This document shows positions 23,308-33,693 of a DNA stretch of 64,000 nt, piece by piece. The stretch spans positions 399,547,886 through 399,611,885 of the forward strand of contig CM077666.1 of assembly GCA_039707655.1 (NCBI GenBank). Reading direction: 5' to 3'. The stretch's first letter is position 1. Every line of letters begins with the position of its first letter. A model generated the notes under the pieces. The model did no database searches, was not told the DNA's origin, and saw only the letters and a program-made list of their open reading frames with translations. Position numbers and translations under genes: made by a program. The stretch comes from Elymus sibiricus (lineage: Eukaryota > Streptophyta > Magnoliopsida > Poales > Poaceae).

Positions 23308-24190
23308 TGTCGGGCCAGTGGGAATTGGGGTACCACGGCCCGTCTGCCTGCGGCCCAGGATGCAACACCTGGCGAAGGCCCAAGAGGCGGCCCAGTCACG
23401 GGCGCCGCGAAGCAAGACATCTCGCGAGGCACCAGCCTCATGAGGACCCCTCCGCACGAAGCGGACCACCAGGACTCAGCAACAGCAGCGGCTGCAGGAA
23501 GCCTCGCGAGACGGCCTCCCGAGGCCCCCCGAGGCGGGCGCCGCTTGGCGCTGGCCACGCGGTCCAGTGCCCACCACGTGGGTGACGCGCTTGGAGACAA
23601 GCAGAGGCAGGAGCCGTACCAGCAGGCGCGGGCAGAGAGGTTTTCCTCTTTGGTGCTAAGGGGGCAGCGCCAGCTGCCCACCTCCAAAGCAAGTCCCAAA
23701 GACTGCCCGTTTGGTGAAAGAAGACCAGGACGATAAGGCGCGCAGGGCGGAGGCCATCACCGAGCCCACCAGCGCGTCATGGATAACACTTTTGCAGGCG
23801 AAGACCGCCTTTTGTCCGGATAAGCCCGGGCGCCTGTCCCCCTTCAAATTGCTAGTGTGTGTGGCTACCCTTCCCGCCAACGTTTTCGAGGGAAGAGAAC
23901 CAAGGCGGCTATAAAAGGGGACGGTGCTGCCACCGTAGGGGGGGCTTCGACCGATTTCTTTGTCTTCAACCTTGTACGCCAGAACCTTCTTGCCCACCAT
24001 AATCCCAACACAAAGCAGGAGTAGGGTTTTACACCGCGAGGTGGCCCGAACCTGGGTAACTGCTGTGTCCCCTGTCGTGCCCTGTGCTCCATGTGCTCTC
24101 GCCGTAGTCTCGCCGTGGTCACCGTCGGGTCAGTTGAAACGAGCACACCACAGAGTTCGAACTAGGGTCCCCGGAGCCCCGATTCCGACA
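23308..24190 (+). repeat. 3' LTR of the Tat-type Gypsy
   Basis: It starts TGTCGGGCCAG directly after the tract CGGGGGCTAC and ends GATTCCGACA, giving the inverted ends TGTCGG/CCGACA usual for this group. Length 883 bp. The other LTR is outside the window. Confidence 0.85.
23910..23916 (+). promoter_or_regulatory. TATA box of the Tat LTR
   Basis: TATAAAA in the context GGCTATAAAAGGGG, about 600 bp inside the LTR. It is the likely start region of the element's genomic transcript. Confidence 0.65.
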
Positions 24191-24964
24191 GAGATAACCG
24201 AGGCACGCGGAGACGATGATGTATCCTGAAGTTCACACCCTTGCAGATGCTAACCTCCGTTTGGAGCGGTGTGGAGGTACAATGCTCCCCAAAATGCCAC
24301 TAGGGCCACCGTAATCTCCTCACGCCCTCGCACAATGCAAGATGTCGTGATTCCACTAAGGGACCCTTGAGGGCAGTCACCGAACCCGTACAATTGGCAA
24401 CCCTTGGGGGGCGGTCACCGAACCCGTACAAATTGCTCGGGGCAATCTCCACAACTTAATTGGAGACCCCGACACTTTCCTGGAGCTTTACACCACAATG
24501 ATTGAGCTCCGCGACACCACCAACCGTCTAGGGTGCCCAAGCACCCAAGAGAAACAAGCTCTAGGGTGCCCAAACACCCAAGAGTAATAAGCTTCTCAAC
24601 TTTCACTTCCACGTATCACCGTGGAGAACTCAAACCAATGCACCAAATGCAATGGCAAGGGCGCACGGAGTGGCCAAGTCCTTCTCTCTCAAATTCCACC
24701 ACAACAACGAAAGCTATGGAGGAATATGAGAGGAAGAATGAAGAAGAGAACACAGAGAACTCCAAGATCTAGATCCAAGGGGTTCCCCTCACTTAGAGGG
24801 GAGATGGATTGGTGGAAATGTGGATCTAGATCTTCTCTCTCTTTTCCCTCAAAAACTAACAAGAATCATGGTAGGAATAGAGAGAAGGCAAAGCTAATGA
24901 AGGTCAACAATGGAGGAGAAAGATTGCCAAAAAGTCGATGGGGGCAATGGGGAAGAAGACCCCC

Positions 24965-24973
24965 TTTTATAGC
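24965..24973 (-). promoter_or_regulatory. TATA box of the SIRE-like LTR (first copy)
   Basis: CTATAAAAGG in minus sense. The palindrome array begins about 40 bp upstream of it (higher coordinates), so the array occupies the promoter-proximal U3 region. Confidence 0.55.
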
Positions 24974-25014
24974 CCCCCATGAATCTAACCGTTACCTGCC
25001 CAGCCCGCAGTAAA

Positions 25015-25482
25015 GCAGTACTACCGCTCCTAGGAGAGGTACTACTGCTCCTAGGAGAGGTACTACCGCTTCAAGCGGCAGTTCCAGGTGTAGCTCAGTG
25101 TGCACGTGAAGTGCGGGAGCGGTAGTGCCGCCAGAGCGGTACTACCGTCCCCCATCAGCGGCACTACCACTTAAGCTCACTTAGTACAGTAGGAACAACA
25201 GTACAGGGAGGCGTCAGGGCGGAAGTACCGCACGGAGCGGTTCTACCATCCTACTACCGCTCTAGTACCGTATATGTAGAGAAGGCAACAATAGCCCCAA
25301 AATAAGCGGTAGTGGCAGCGGTAGTAGACAGCGGAAGTACCGCAAGAGCGGTACTACCGCGCTACTACCGTGCAACTGCCGCGATGCAACAGAGGGCGAA
25401 AAACAAGCGGTAGTGGCCACAGTAGCTCATAGCGGAAGTACCGCATAAGCGGTACTACCGTGGAGTTGAGCGGTACTACCGC
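25015..25482. repeat. Degenerate GCGGTA-S-TACCGC palindrome array, first SIRE-like LTR
   Basis: About a dozen full or partial copies of the 13-base palindrome with variants such as GCGGAAGTACCGC and GCGGTAGTGGC, separated by unrelated sequence. It is more diverged than the arrays in the BARE and intronic Copia LTRs. Confidence 0.85.
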
Positions 25483-26368
25483 TTGGAGCTGAAAAACTAC
25501 CCAAGCAAAACTACCATAACTTCTGCAAATGAACTCAGAATTCAGCAAACTCAAGCTTGTTGGATAGATGACGACAAGTACTATCCAACAACGATGAAGA
25601 AGAAATGCCAATATGATAAGGAAGAGGACCTTCCCAAAATATGAACCGGCAAACTCTCCAACACCGAAAACGCAAAGATGATGCATGCGAACTCCGTTTT
25701 CGATGAGCTTGAGTTTGACAAGGAGACGAACACAAACTCTAAAACCTCACATAGAGAGAACCCAAATAAGAACCAAGAAAGATGATGCCAAGCATGCAAA
25801 GGTTTGAGTTCTCTACGAATGATATGATCAAGGTACTCACTCGAGAGCCCCCCTTGATAGTACGGCTATCGATCCTATAACCCAGTCTCCCAACTAATAC
25901 CATGAGACCGGTAAAATAGAAAACCTATCAAGGTCAAACCTTTGCCTTACGCGTAATGGACAATGCTTACCATACCATGAGATCACTTGATCCCACTCGG
26001 TACATCTTCTACGCTTTGTGTGTTGATCAACTTGAATCCACTCTTTCTACTTAGTCTTGATCAACCTTGAATCTTATCTTCTCTCTTCATAAAGGTGATG
26101 TATTGAAGGTAAACATGAATGTTCACACAATCTTCTTATTCAAGACATACTTGCAATAGGCTCAACTCTCACATGACCAATCTTTGGATAAATCCTTGAA
26201 TAGCACCGTGGTCAACACATAATCTTCTTCTAATAACCTTGAAGCCAACAAATGGACTTCAAGCAATGCCTATGGACAAACCCTTCAAATATAACTCAAG
26301 GCAACCATTAGTCCATAGGGATTGTCATCAATTACCAAAACCAAACATGGGGGCACCATGCTCTTTCA

Positions 26369-26739
26369 CTAGATCGGGGTCGCGCGCCTGGGTGCCCCGC
26401 GCCACTCAGCGACCAGGAGAGAGGGAGGTGAGCCTCCGCCACCGCCTTCGGCTTCCTGGGCTTAGCCCGATGACGTCCTCCGACGGCGACGGAGGGGAGG
26501 AAGGGATGAGTAGTGAATCCAGCGGCTAGGGTTGGTTGCTCCTCTCGAGTCGCCTGCACGGGGACGATGCGGGTGAGACCTCCTAATCGGCACGTTACGC
26601 GCCAATTGGCGCTCCGGCGCTCACGCATGCTCGATTTGGGCCGGCCCAGTTTAGAGCTCATGCTGATTGTTTTGCCTCGCTGCTATACGCCTGGTCGCAA
26701 CTTTTTTTTTCTGGTTCTTTTGAAAAAAGACAACACACT
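26369..26739. other. Unclassified older repeat between two SIRE-like LTRs
   Basis: GC-rich at first, then 'gggccggcccag' and a T-rich stretch. It continues on the far side of the solo LTR (29503) with repeated 'gttgacc' motifs. A similar layout, 'gggccggcccag' followed by 'gttgacc' motifs and the aaagttca array, recurs at 58396-59170. No gene could be supported. Confidence 0.4.
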
Positions 26740-27769
26740 TGAAAGATCGTGGATGTCGCCTAGAGGGGGGGTGAATAGGCGCTTTAAAATAATTACGGTT
26801 TAGGCTTGAACAAATGCGGAATAAAACTAGCGTTTAATTTGTCAAGCACAAAACCTAAATCGACTAGGCTCACCTATGTGCACCAACAACTTATGCTAAG
26901 CAAGATAAATAACTAAGTGATAGCAAGATATATAACAAGAAACAATATGGCTATCACAAAGTAAAGTGCATAAGTAAAGGGCTCGGGTAAGAGATAACCG
27001 AGGCACGCGGAGACGACGATGTATCCCGAAGTTCACACCCTTGCGGATGCTAATCTCCGTTAGAGCGGTGTGGAGGCACAATGCTTCCCAACAATGCCAC
27101 TAGGGCCACCGTATTCTCCTCACGCCCTCGCACAATGCAAGGTGCCGTGATTCCACTAAGGGACCCTTGAGGGCGGTCACCGAACCCGTACAAATGGCAA
27201 CCCTTGGGGGCGGTCACCGGTACCCGTCAAATTGCTCGGGGCGATCTCCACAACCTAATTGGAGACCCCGACGCTTGCCCGGAGCTTTACACCACAATGA
27301 TTGAGCTCCGAGGCACCACCAAGCCGTCTAGGGCGCCAAGGCACCCAAGAGGAACAAGCTCTAGGGTGCTCAAACACCCAAGAGTAATAAGCTTCTCAAC
27401 TACTAACTTCCACGTATCACCGTGGAGAACTCAAACCGATACAACTAATGCAATGGCAAGAACACACGAAGTGCTCAAGTCCCTCTCTCTCAAATCCCAC
27501 CAAAGCAACAAAAGCTATGGAGGAAAGTGAGAGGAAGAACAAGGAGAACACCAAGAACTCCAAGATCTAGATCCAAGGGGTTCCCCTCACTTAGAGGAGA
27601 AAGTGATTGGTGGAAATGTGGATCTAGATCTCCTCTCTCTTTTCCCTCAAGAAGGAGCAAGAATCATTGGAGGGATTGAGAGATAGGCAAGCTCAAGAAG
27701 GTCAACAATGGGGGGAGAAATGAGCTCAAAGGATAAGATGACCGTTGGGGAAGAAGACCCCTTTTATAG

Positions 27770-27779
27770 GGCCACCCCA
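27770..27779 (-). promoter_or_regulatory. TATA box of the SIRE-like solo LTR
   Basis: CCTATAAAAG in minus sense. The palindrome array starts about 35 bp upstream, the same spacing as in the first copy. Confidence 0.55.
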
Positions 27780-27812
27780 AATCCAACCGTTACCCGTGCT
27801 GGACGCGTACAA

Positions 27813-28351
27813 GCGGTACTACCGCTCTTTCGAGCGGTACTACCGCTTAAGCGGTAGTAATTCAAAAACAGCAGGCGAGAACACGGGACTGGAGCGGTAG
27901 TGCCGCACCAAGCGGTACTACCGTCCACCCAAGCGGTACTACCGCTAAACCGAAACGAGCAACAGAAACTTGCACACTCTGCGAAACACAAGCGGTAGAG
28001 CAGCGGTAGTGCAGGGCGGAAGTACCGCACCAAGCGGTACTACTGCCCAGCAGAGCGGTACTACCGCTCTGAGCGGTACTACCGCACTACAGCCGCACTA
28101 CTACCGTTTAACAGAAAACGGCAACAGAGACGTGCACAGAAGAAATCACCGCAAGCGGTAGTGGCGGCGGTAGTAAGGGCGGTAGTACCGCCAGAGCGGT
28201 ATTACCGTGCTACTACCGCTCTACTACCGTGAATGGCAAACTGGCAACAGAGAGTTGCACGCTCGGGGAAACCCCAAGCGGTAGTGCCACGGAAGTACCA
28301 GCGGTACTACCGCATAAGCGGTACTACCGTGGGCACCAGCGGTACTACCGC
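27813..28351. repeat. GCGGTA-S-TACCGC palindrome array, SIRE-like solo LTR
   Basis: More than a dozen copies of GCGGTACTACCGC or its one-base variants, in a looser arrangement than a true tandem repeat, with shared spacers such as 'aaacaagcggtag'. It matches the array at 25015-25482 in position. Confidence 0.9.
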
Positions 28352-29502
28352 TTGCAAGCTACTGAAAATCCACAGAAAACAGAGGATACAAATAAAACCA
28401 GAACTGCCATAACTTCTGCAAATGAGCTCCGAATTGAGCAAACTCAAGCTTGTTGGATAGAAGACAACGAGTACTATCCAAACAGCGACTGGTTATAATA
28501 AGAAGTGGCAGGGGAGATATGCCTAACATATAGAGATGAGAAACCTCTATGAATGAAGAACCGGCATAAACTCCAACATCGAAAACATCATAGAAGATGC
28601 ATATATGAACTCCGTTTTCGATGAACTCGAGCTTGTCATGAAGATGACCAAAAGCTCAAAGACTCACAAAGAGAAACACCAAACACAAACCAAGAAAGAT
28701 GATGCAAGGATGCAATGGTTTGAGCTCTCTACGAATGATACGATAAAGCTACTCACTTGAGAGCCCCCCTTGATAGTACGGCTATCGATCCTAAAACCCG
28801 GTCTCCCAACAACCACCATGAGACCGGTAAAATAGAAAACCTATCAAGGGCAAACCTTTGCCTTGCGCATAGTCCACTTGAGCTAGATGATGACGATCTT
28901 GACCTCCTCAAGTTGGACCACCTTTCTTGATTGCGCCGGCTCGATGAAGACTAGTTGATTGCTCCCCCATACTCCACTATGGGTGAGCCACTCTTTGGCA
29001 CATCTTCACAAGTCCATTGTCACCACAATGGACGGCAAGCTTCAAGCATGTGATCTCTTCGTGATGCTCCACTTGAACTTGCACACCGCAATGTTGATGA
29101 CGATCACCACTTGATGTCATCCTCCATGGGTTGAATGAGATCTTCCTCTTGACGCAAGCCCATGGAAACATACCTAACCCCACATAAAACTCTCGCATAG
29201 AACATGGGTTAGTACACAAAGCGTAATGGACAATGCTTACCATACCGTGAGATCACTTGATCCCACTCGGTACATCTTCTACGCTTTGTGTGTTGATCAA
29301 CATGACCAATCTTTGGATAACTCCATGAATAACCTTGGTCAACACATATTCTTCTTCTAATAACCTTGAAACCAACAAATGGTCTTCAAGCAATGCCTAT
29401 GGACAAACCCTTCAAATATAACTCAAGGCAACCATTAGTCCATAGAGATTGTCATCAATTACCAAAACCAAACATGGGGGCAGCACATGTTCTTTCAACA
29501 CT

Positions 29503-29737
29503 CCTTCAAACAAAAGGGTCGTTGGTCTTCCTTGGTTCGCTATCTTCGCACGGTCAATGGTTGACCTATCAACCGTTGACTGCTCAAGTAAACAGTTGAC
29601 CAATCAACCGCTGACCATTTGACTTTTGTAAAAATAATCTGAAAATTTTGTAAAAAAAATACAAAAAAATGAAAAAAGTTCACAGATTTGCAAATGCTAA
29701 AGGAATAGGAATTAAAAAACCCCGAAAAACTTCATGA
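29503..29737. other. Older unclassified repeat with gttgacc motifs, left of the MULE
   Basis: Several 'gttgacc' and 'tcaaccg' motifs followed by A-rich 'aaaaagttcacagatttg'. The same sequence type continues after the MULE at 31101 and recurs at 58650-58960, so the MULE inserted into a pre-existing repeat. Confidence 0.5.
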
Positions 29738-29746
29738 ATTTAAAAA

Positions 29747-31091
29747 GAGTAAAATGCATCATAAGTCCTATAACTATTCGAGGTGTGTTAAGTTAGTCCT
29801 AAAACTTCAAAAATGCATATCTGGGTCCTATAACTATTTAAGTTGTGCATCTTAGGTCCTAAACTCGTCCGACCAGCGTTGACCCGCCGACGTGTCGCTT
29901 GGACCGTTGCCACGTCGACTCGGGGGACCCACCAGGTTAACCAATGAAGGGTAAATATGCGGAAAACCCACTCTCTCTCTATGTGTGGACGCAGCGGCAG
30001 CAGTACACAGCAGCAAGCAGCGGCGGTGGGCAACAGCAAGGTGCAACAGCAGCCAGCAGCGTAGCCGCATGCGCACCAGCTGCTCTCCCTCGACCTCTCC
30101 CAGTAGTGCACCAGCAAGCTCGTTACGGTCATGAAGCAGAGCGGCCACATCGGCGGGCAGATGCTATACGACCCGAAGGCCGAAGGCGAGGAACCAGTCG
30201 GCGCCGCGGTGCCGGTGCGCGTGCCCAACAGCATGTACGCGTGCCGCCGGCTCATCAGCCCGCGGGAGGCCATGGCTCAACACCCGGGTCCTGCGCGTCG
30301 CCGCGGCACTGACGTCGTTGACCACGCGGCAGTGGGCGGCTCCTTGGCAGCACCGGCATGGGTGGTGATGCACATGACGAGGAGTAGGTGTTCGACGCAG
30401 TGCTGGTGGCTACCAGCCGCTACTCGCAGCCGAAGCTCCCGAGCGGCATCGAGGGCATGGGGGAATGGAGCCGTCGGTTGCTGCACAACCACTCGTACCG
30501 GACGTCGGAGTCGTTCTGCGGCGAGGCGGTTCCCGTGGCTCGTGGCCCTGCTCTGGGCGTCCTCGCGGCCATGCTCGCACGGCTCGTCGTTCTCCTCAGC
30601 CGCACGCAGTGCACGGTCGTGTAGGCCACCAGCTTGACAGCGTCAACATCGGCTCCGGTGCGCGCCCGTCCGACACCTTCGGAGTTAGAGGGCGCGCTGG
30701 AGACCAAGGAGCGGCGCCTGGTGCGAGCTGGTGTGGCTCGTGCTTGGCCTATAGCTCAAGGTGGCTGGACTCGAGCTTGGTGCGTCGCCGTCGGGGTGGA
30801 AGCCGAACGCACACGAGGTGTTCGATAAAATGTTGTTGCTGCATCCCACGGAAGAAGAGAGAGATGAGATGAGGTGGCAGTGAACTTGAGATGGTCTTCT
30901 CCTGCCAGATGACCCAGTGTTGACGTGGCGATGGTCAACTTGCCACATAAGCAAGCCAGACCCGGTCTGGCTTTCTTAGGACCCGTGATGAACAACTTAT
31001 AAACTTTTGGGACCTGAATCTGCACTTTTAAAGTTTTAGGACTAACTTGACACACCTCGAATAGTTATAGGACTTACGATGCATTTTACTC
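29747..31091. mobile_element. Non-autonomous Mutator-like element (Pack-MULE)
   Basis: Terminal inverted repeats of about 130 bp start GAGTAAAATGCATC at both ends and include 'agtcctataactattcgagg'. They are flanked by a perfect 9-bp duplication ATTTAAAAA (29738-29746 and 31092-31100), the length Mutator transposases make. There is no transposase. The interior is GC-rich and carries flavin monooxygenase pieces, which makes it a Pack-MULE. Confidence 0.88.
30116..30620 (+). pseudogene. Captured, rearranged fragments of a flavin-containing monooxygenase (FMO GS-OX-like) gene
   Basis: Three stretches match the N-terminal half of plant FMOs. The first (from ~30116) reads VTVMKQSGHIGGQMLYDP and then a segment with VRVPNSMYACRRLISPREAM, corresponding to the region just after the FAD-binding glycine motif. 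The second (~30273-30303, another frame) reads LNTRVLRVAA. The third (~30388-30530, another frame) reads VLVATSRYSQPKLPSG and GMGEWSRRLLHNHSYR, the part before the NADPH-binding motif. The pieces keep gene order but lack the sequence between them, and the frame changes twice. No working enzyme is encoded. Inferred source: a host FMO gene copied by the transposon. Confidence 0.82.
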
Positions 31092-31100
31092 ATTTAAAAA

Positions 31101-31920
31101 TGCTCACAGAAATAAAAAAAAATTCACTAATTTCGAAAAAGTTCATGATGTTTTAAAAAAGTTGGAGAATCCAAAAAAGTTCACGGTGATTTTGAAGAAA
31201 ATTTCATGGTTTGATAAAAATTCATCGACGTCGAAAACAAGTTCATGAATTTGAAAAAAGTTCACGGATTTTGAAAAAAAAGTTTGTGGATTCTAAAAAA
31301 GTTCATCGATTTTGAAAAAATATATTTCACAGATCTGAAAAAAGTTCATCGGTTTTGAAAAAAAATTCATGGATTTTTAAAAAGTCGATGGATTTTGAAA
31401 CAAAGATGCAAAAACTAAAAAAAAGTTAATGAATTTTGAAAAAAAATTCACTAGAAAGTTAGCAAATAACTAAAAAAGTCCATTGATTTGAAAAAGTTCA
31501 CGAACTCAAAACCATTTCTCGAGTTCAAAAAAAGTTTGAGGATTTGAAAAAAATTCATGGGATTCAAAAAAAGTTGTGTATTTGAAAAAAAATCACAAGT
31601 TTAAAAAAATTTCATGAATTTCACGAAAAGTCCATGCATTTGAAAAAACCAATTCACGAATTTTAAAAAAGTTCATGTGTTTCACAGATTTCAAAAAAGT
31701 TCATGATTTTGAGGGAAAAGTTCAAATTTGGAAAAATTGTTCACGGATTTGAATTTTTTTTGAAGTATTTGAGGGGAAAAAGTTCACAAAATTTGAAAAA
31801 GTTCACAATTTAAAGGAAAAACGTTCACAAAAAATTGATATTTGTTTGGAATTTGAGAAAACTTTCATGAATTTGATGAATTTTTTTGAATTACAAAAAA
31901 GTTCACACATTTAGAAAAAA
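31101..31920. repeat. Degenerate 'aaaaagttcatggatttga' minisatellite
   Basis: Dozens of imperfect ~20-30-base units built from GTTCA(T/C), GATTT(T)GA and oligo-A. A similar array occurs at 58740-58970 in the same orientation and is likewise followed by an oligo-purine tract and 'attaaaaaccg', so both belong to one repeat family. Confidence 0.8.
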
Positions 31921-32289
31921 TAAAAAATAGGAAATAAAAGAAAAAGGAAAAAGAAAAATTAAAAAGGAAAGGAAAAGAAAAAGATTAAAAACCGTCCAGA
32001 AAACAAGAAGAAGAATAAGAAAAAACTGATTAGAAGCTTCCCATAACCTGCTGGAAGCTTCTAGAAGCTTCAGAAAACCGGTTTTTTTAAGGCAAATTCA
32101 GAAAACCGGTTAGGTCTGTTCCGGAAAGCAATGAGGGCCCATTTAACGTACGAAGTGTGTGTGATCGAGAAAGAAACTAAAACGGGCCGAGCCCAGGTGG
32201 GAGGGGAGGGGGAGGGGGGTGTGCGCACGTTAACCGGCCCGTATCATGCGATGAAAGCACGTAAGCCCATTTAGCATCTAGAGACTCTT

Positions 32290-32348
32290 AACGAGTTGAG
32301 GCTGAAGATTCTCAAAAAAAAAAAAAAAAAAACGAGTTGAGGCTGAAG
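32290..32348. mobile_element. Minimal poly(A) insertion flanked by an 18-bp duplication
   Basis: AACGAGTTGAGGCTGAAG occurs at 32290-32307 and again at 32331-32348. Between the copies are only ATTCTC and 17 A residues. This is the structure left by target-primed reverse transcription with almost complete 5' truncation. Slippage or duplication is the alternative. Confidence 0.6.
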
Positions 32349-33693
32349 GGACCCCACTTCCATGGACTGATTTTTTCTCCAGTTTAATCGTCGTAGCACA
32401 GTTCCAACCTACGCCGCAAATACATTTTGGCAGAGGAGAGCTGCCTTCTGGTGCATAGTTTCTCCGCAGTACTGCTGATACTTTGATCTGATCGTACGGA
32501 ATATGAAGCTTTCAGGCACATGATTAGTGTTCTAATAAAACACGAAAGGTGAGCAGTATCTGATTATCTGGCACAGCTGCAACTTTTGTGCAGAACCTAA
32601 TGACGAATATTTTCAGCGATGGCCCACCGTATAGAAACTGGGTGATGAAGCGTTGTGGATTGGGTCTTAAAAGTAGTACGTATAATATATTACACCTGGA
32701 TTGGTGGACACTGGACAGTGACTATGCAAAGCCTGAAAGCTAAAGAAGAAAAGTAGCAGACGTGCGGTGAATGTTATGGGTGTGTTATTTCAAAAAAAAT
32801 AAAATGTTATGGGTGTGCCATAAAGCGCGAGTTTGAAACTCCATCGCAGTCAACCTGGTACAGTACTCTCGTCCAGTTTAGGGTAAACCCAGTCCAATCG
32901 CGGTCTAACTACGCTCTGAAAATATTCGAGTTCGTGGTAGTGCTGAAGCTGATATCTCACCGATACGATAATTGATTTGGCAACCACTGCTACCTGGCCC
33001 TGACCTGACCCACCCCCTGGCGGCCTTTAATCAACAAGAGAATCCACCCACTTCATCTTGCAGCAGACAACCCAATCCATTAGCTAGTTACCTAGTATAC
33101 GTATTAATCAGTTACATATATCTTCTCTTTTGAGAGTGCCATTTTACAGTGACACAGGCGACGCCATTCCGCCAGTAATCAGTTACCACTTTCAGTCATG
33201 TTCACATAATTCAGTTGTATGGTAACGCATCACATCCCACAATCATCAAACAAACAACCAAAATGTCACGTCCCGTTGGCCGAAAATCGAGCTAGAAAGG
33301 GGGGAAATCCGGAGGAGGCATAGTCAGAGCAGAGCTTAGCCTAACGTGGACGCCGCATCCTACCATTGCGATCGCGAGATCACATCCCCCGGCGCCGGCG
33401 GCTCTGCCTCTGCACTGCAGCTGCAACCCAATCCACCACCCAGGACCCAAGAGCAGAGCGGCTAGGATATCATATTCCTCTGCTTCCCGAGCTGCTCCCC
33501 GCGGCTCCAGATCATCACCATCATTGCGATTTATTCCCGCACTTTGCTTCCGGAGGCAGGAACCACCGCCGACCCAACCACTTCTCGCGGCGTCCAGTTC
33601 ACTGGTTCTTGAGAAGCAGGAGCACTTCTACTAGGGGGGACGATCGAATCTTTTCGCTGTTCCTGGTTCTCGCGGAGTTCTCTGATCGGAGCC
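32349..33693 (+). promoter_or_regulatory. Upstream region and 5' UTR of the VAP27-like gene
   Basis: No transposon was recognised. The last ~400 bp become GC- and CT-rich, as expected of a leader. No convincing TATA box was found, which is common for housekeeping plant genes. The transcription start is not determined. Confidence 0.45.

Larger units (their letters stand above)
19913..24190 (+). mobile_element. Tat-type Ty3/Gypsy retrotransposon, 5' part displaced by a nested insertion
   Basis: The plus-strand integrase is followed by about 2.3 kb of untranslated and extra-ORF sequence and a 3' LTR (23308-24190). An antisense ORF lies between pol and the 3' LTR, a layout known from the Tat lineage. 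The left end is cut by the TGATACGTCTCC element at 19912. The right end abuts SIRE-like LTR sequence at 24191, with GAGAT (24191-24195) as the expected target duplication. In the uninterrupted relative at 26740-29497 the matching junction lies near 26989, so the Tat element inserted into that LTR. Confidence 0.85.
24191..26368 (-). mobile_element. SIRE-like Copia LTR, right part; left end displaced by the Tat element
   Basis: It aligns with the complete solo LTR at 26740-29497 from that copy's position ~26989 to its end. Both share 'gagataaccgaggcacgcgg', the oligopurine-rich middle, the TATA region, the palindrome array and the terminal 'ccaaaaccaaacatggggg'. It ends GCTCTTTCA. About 250 bp of its left end must lie beyond the Tat element. 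It lacks the ~350-bp block found at 28870-29220 in the other copy. No internal domain follows, so it is probably also a solo LTR. Confidence 0.85.
26740..29497 (-). mobile_element. Complete SIRE-like Copia solo LTR
   Basis: It starts TGAAAGATCG and ends TTCTTTCA on the plus strand, with perfect inverted hexamers TGAAAG/CTTTCA and the 5-bp target duplication ACACT (26735-26739 and 29498-29502). At 2758 bp it is unusually long for an LTR. The 'gagggggggtgaatagg' block near its left end marks the primer-binding-site side of SIRE LTRs, so the element was on the minus strand. Confidence 0.92.

Noticed and set aside
23164..23736. Overlapping GC-rich frames in the Tat LTR
   Set aside because: They cross the LTR boundary in several phases and have no domain; typical of GC-rich LTRs.
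30131..30637. A single 168-codon plus-strand protein in the MULE
   Set aside because: Only its first ~50 codons match FMO; the remainder is out of frame with the later FMO pieces, so it is a chance fusion frame.
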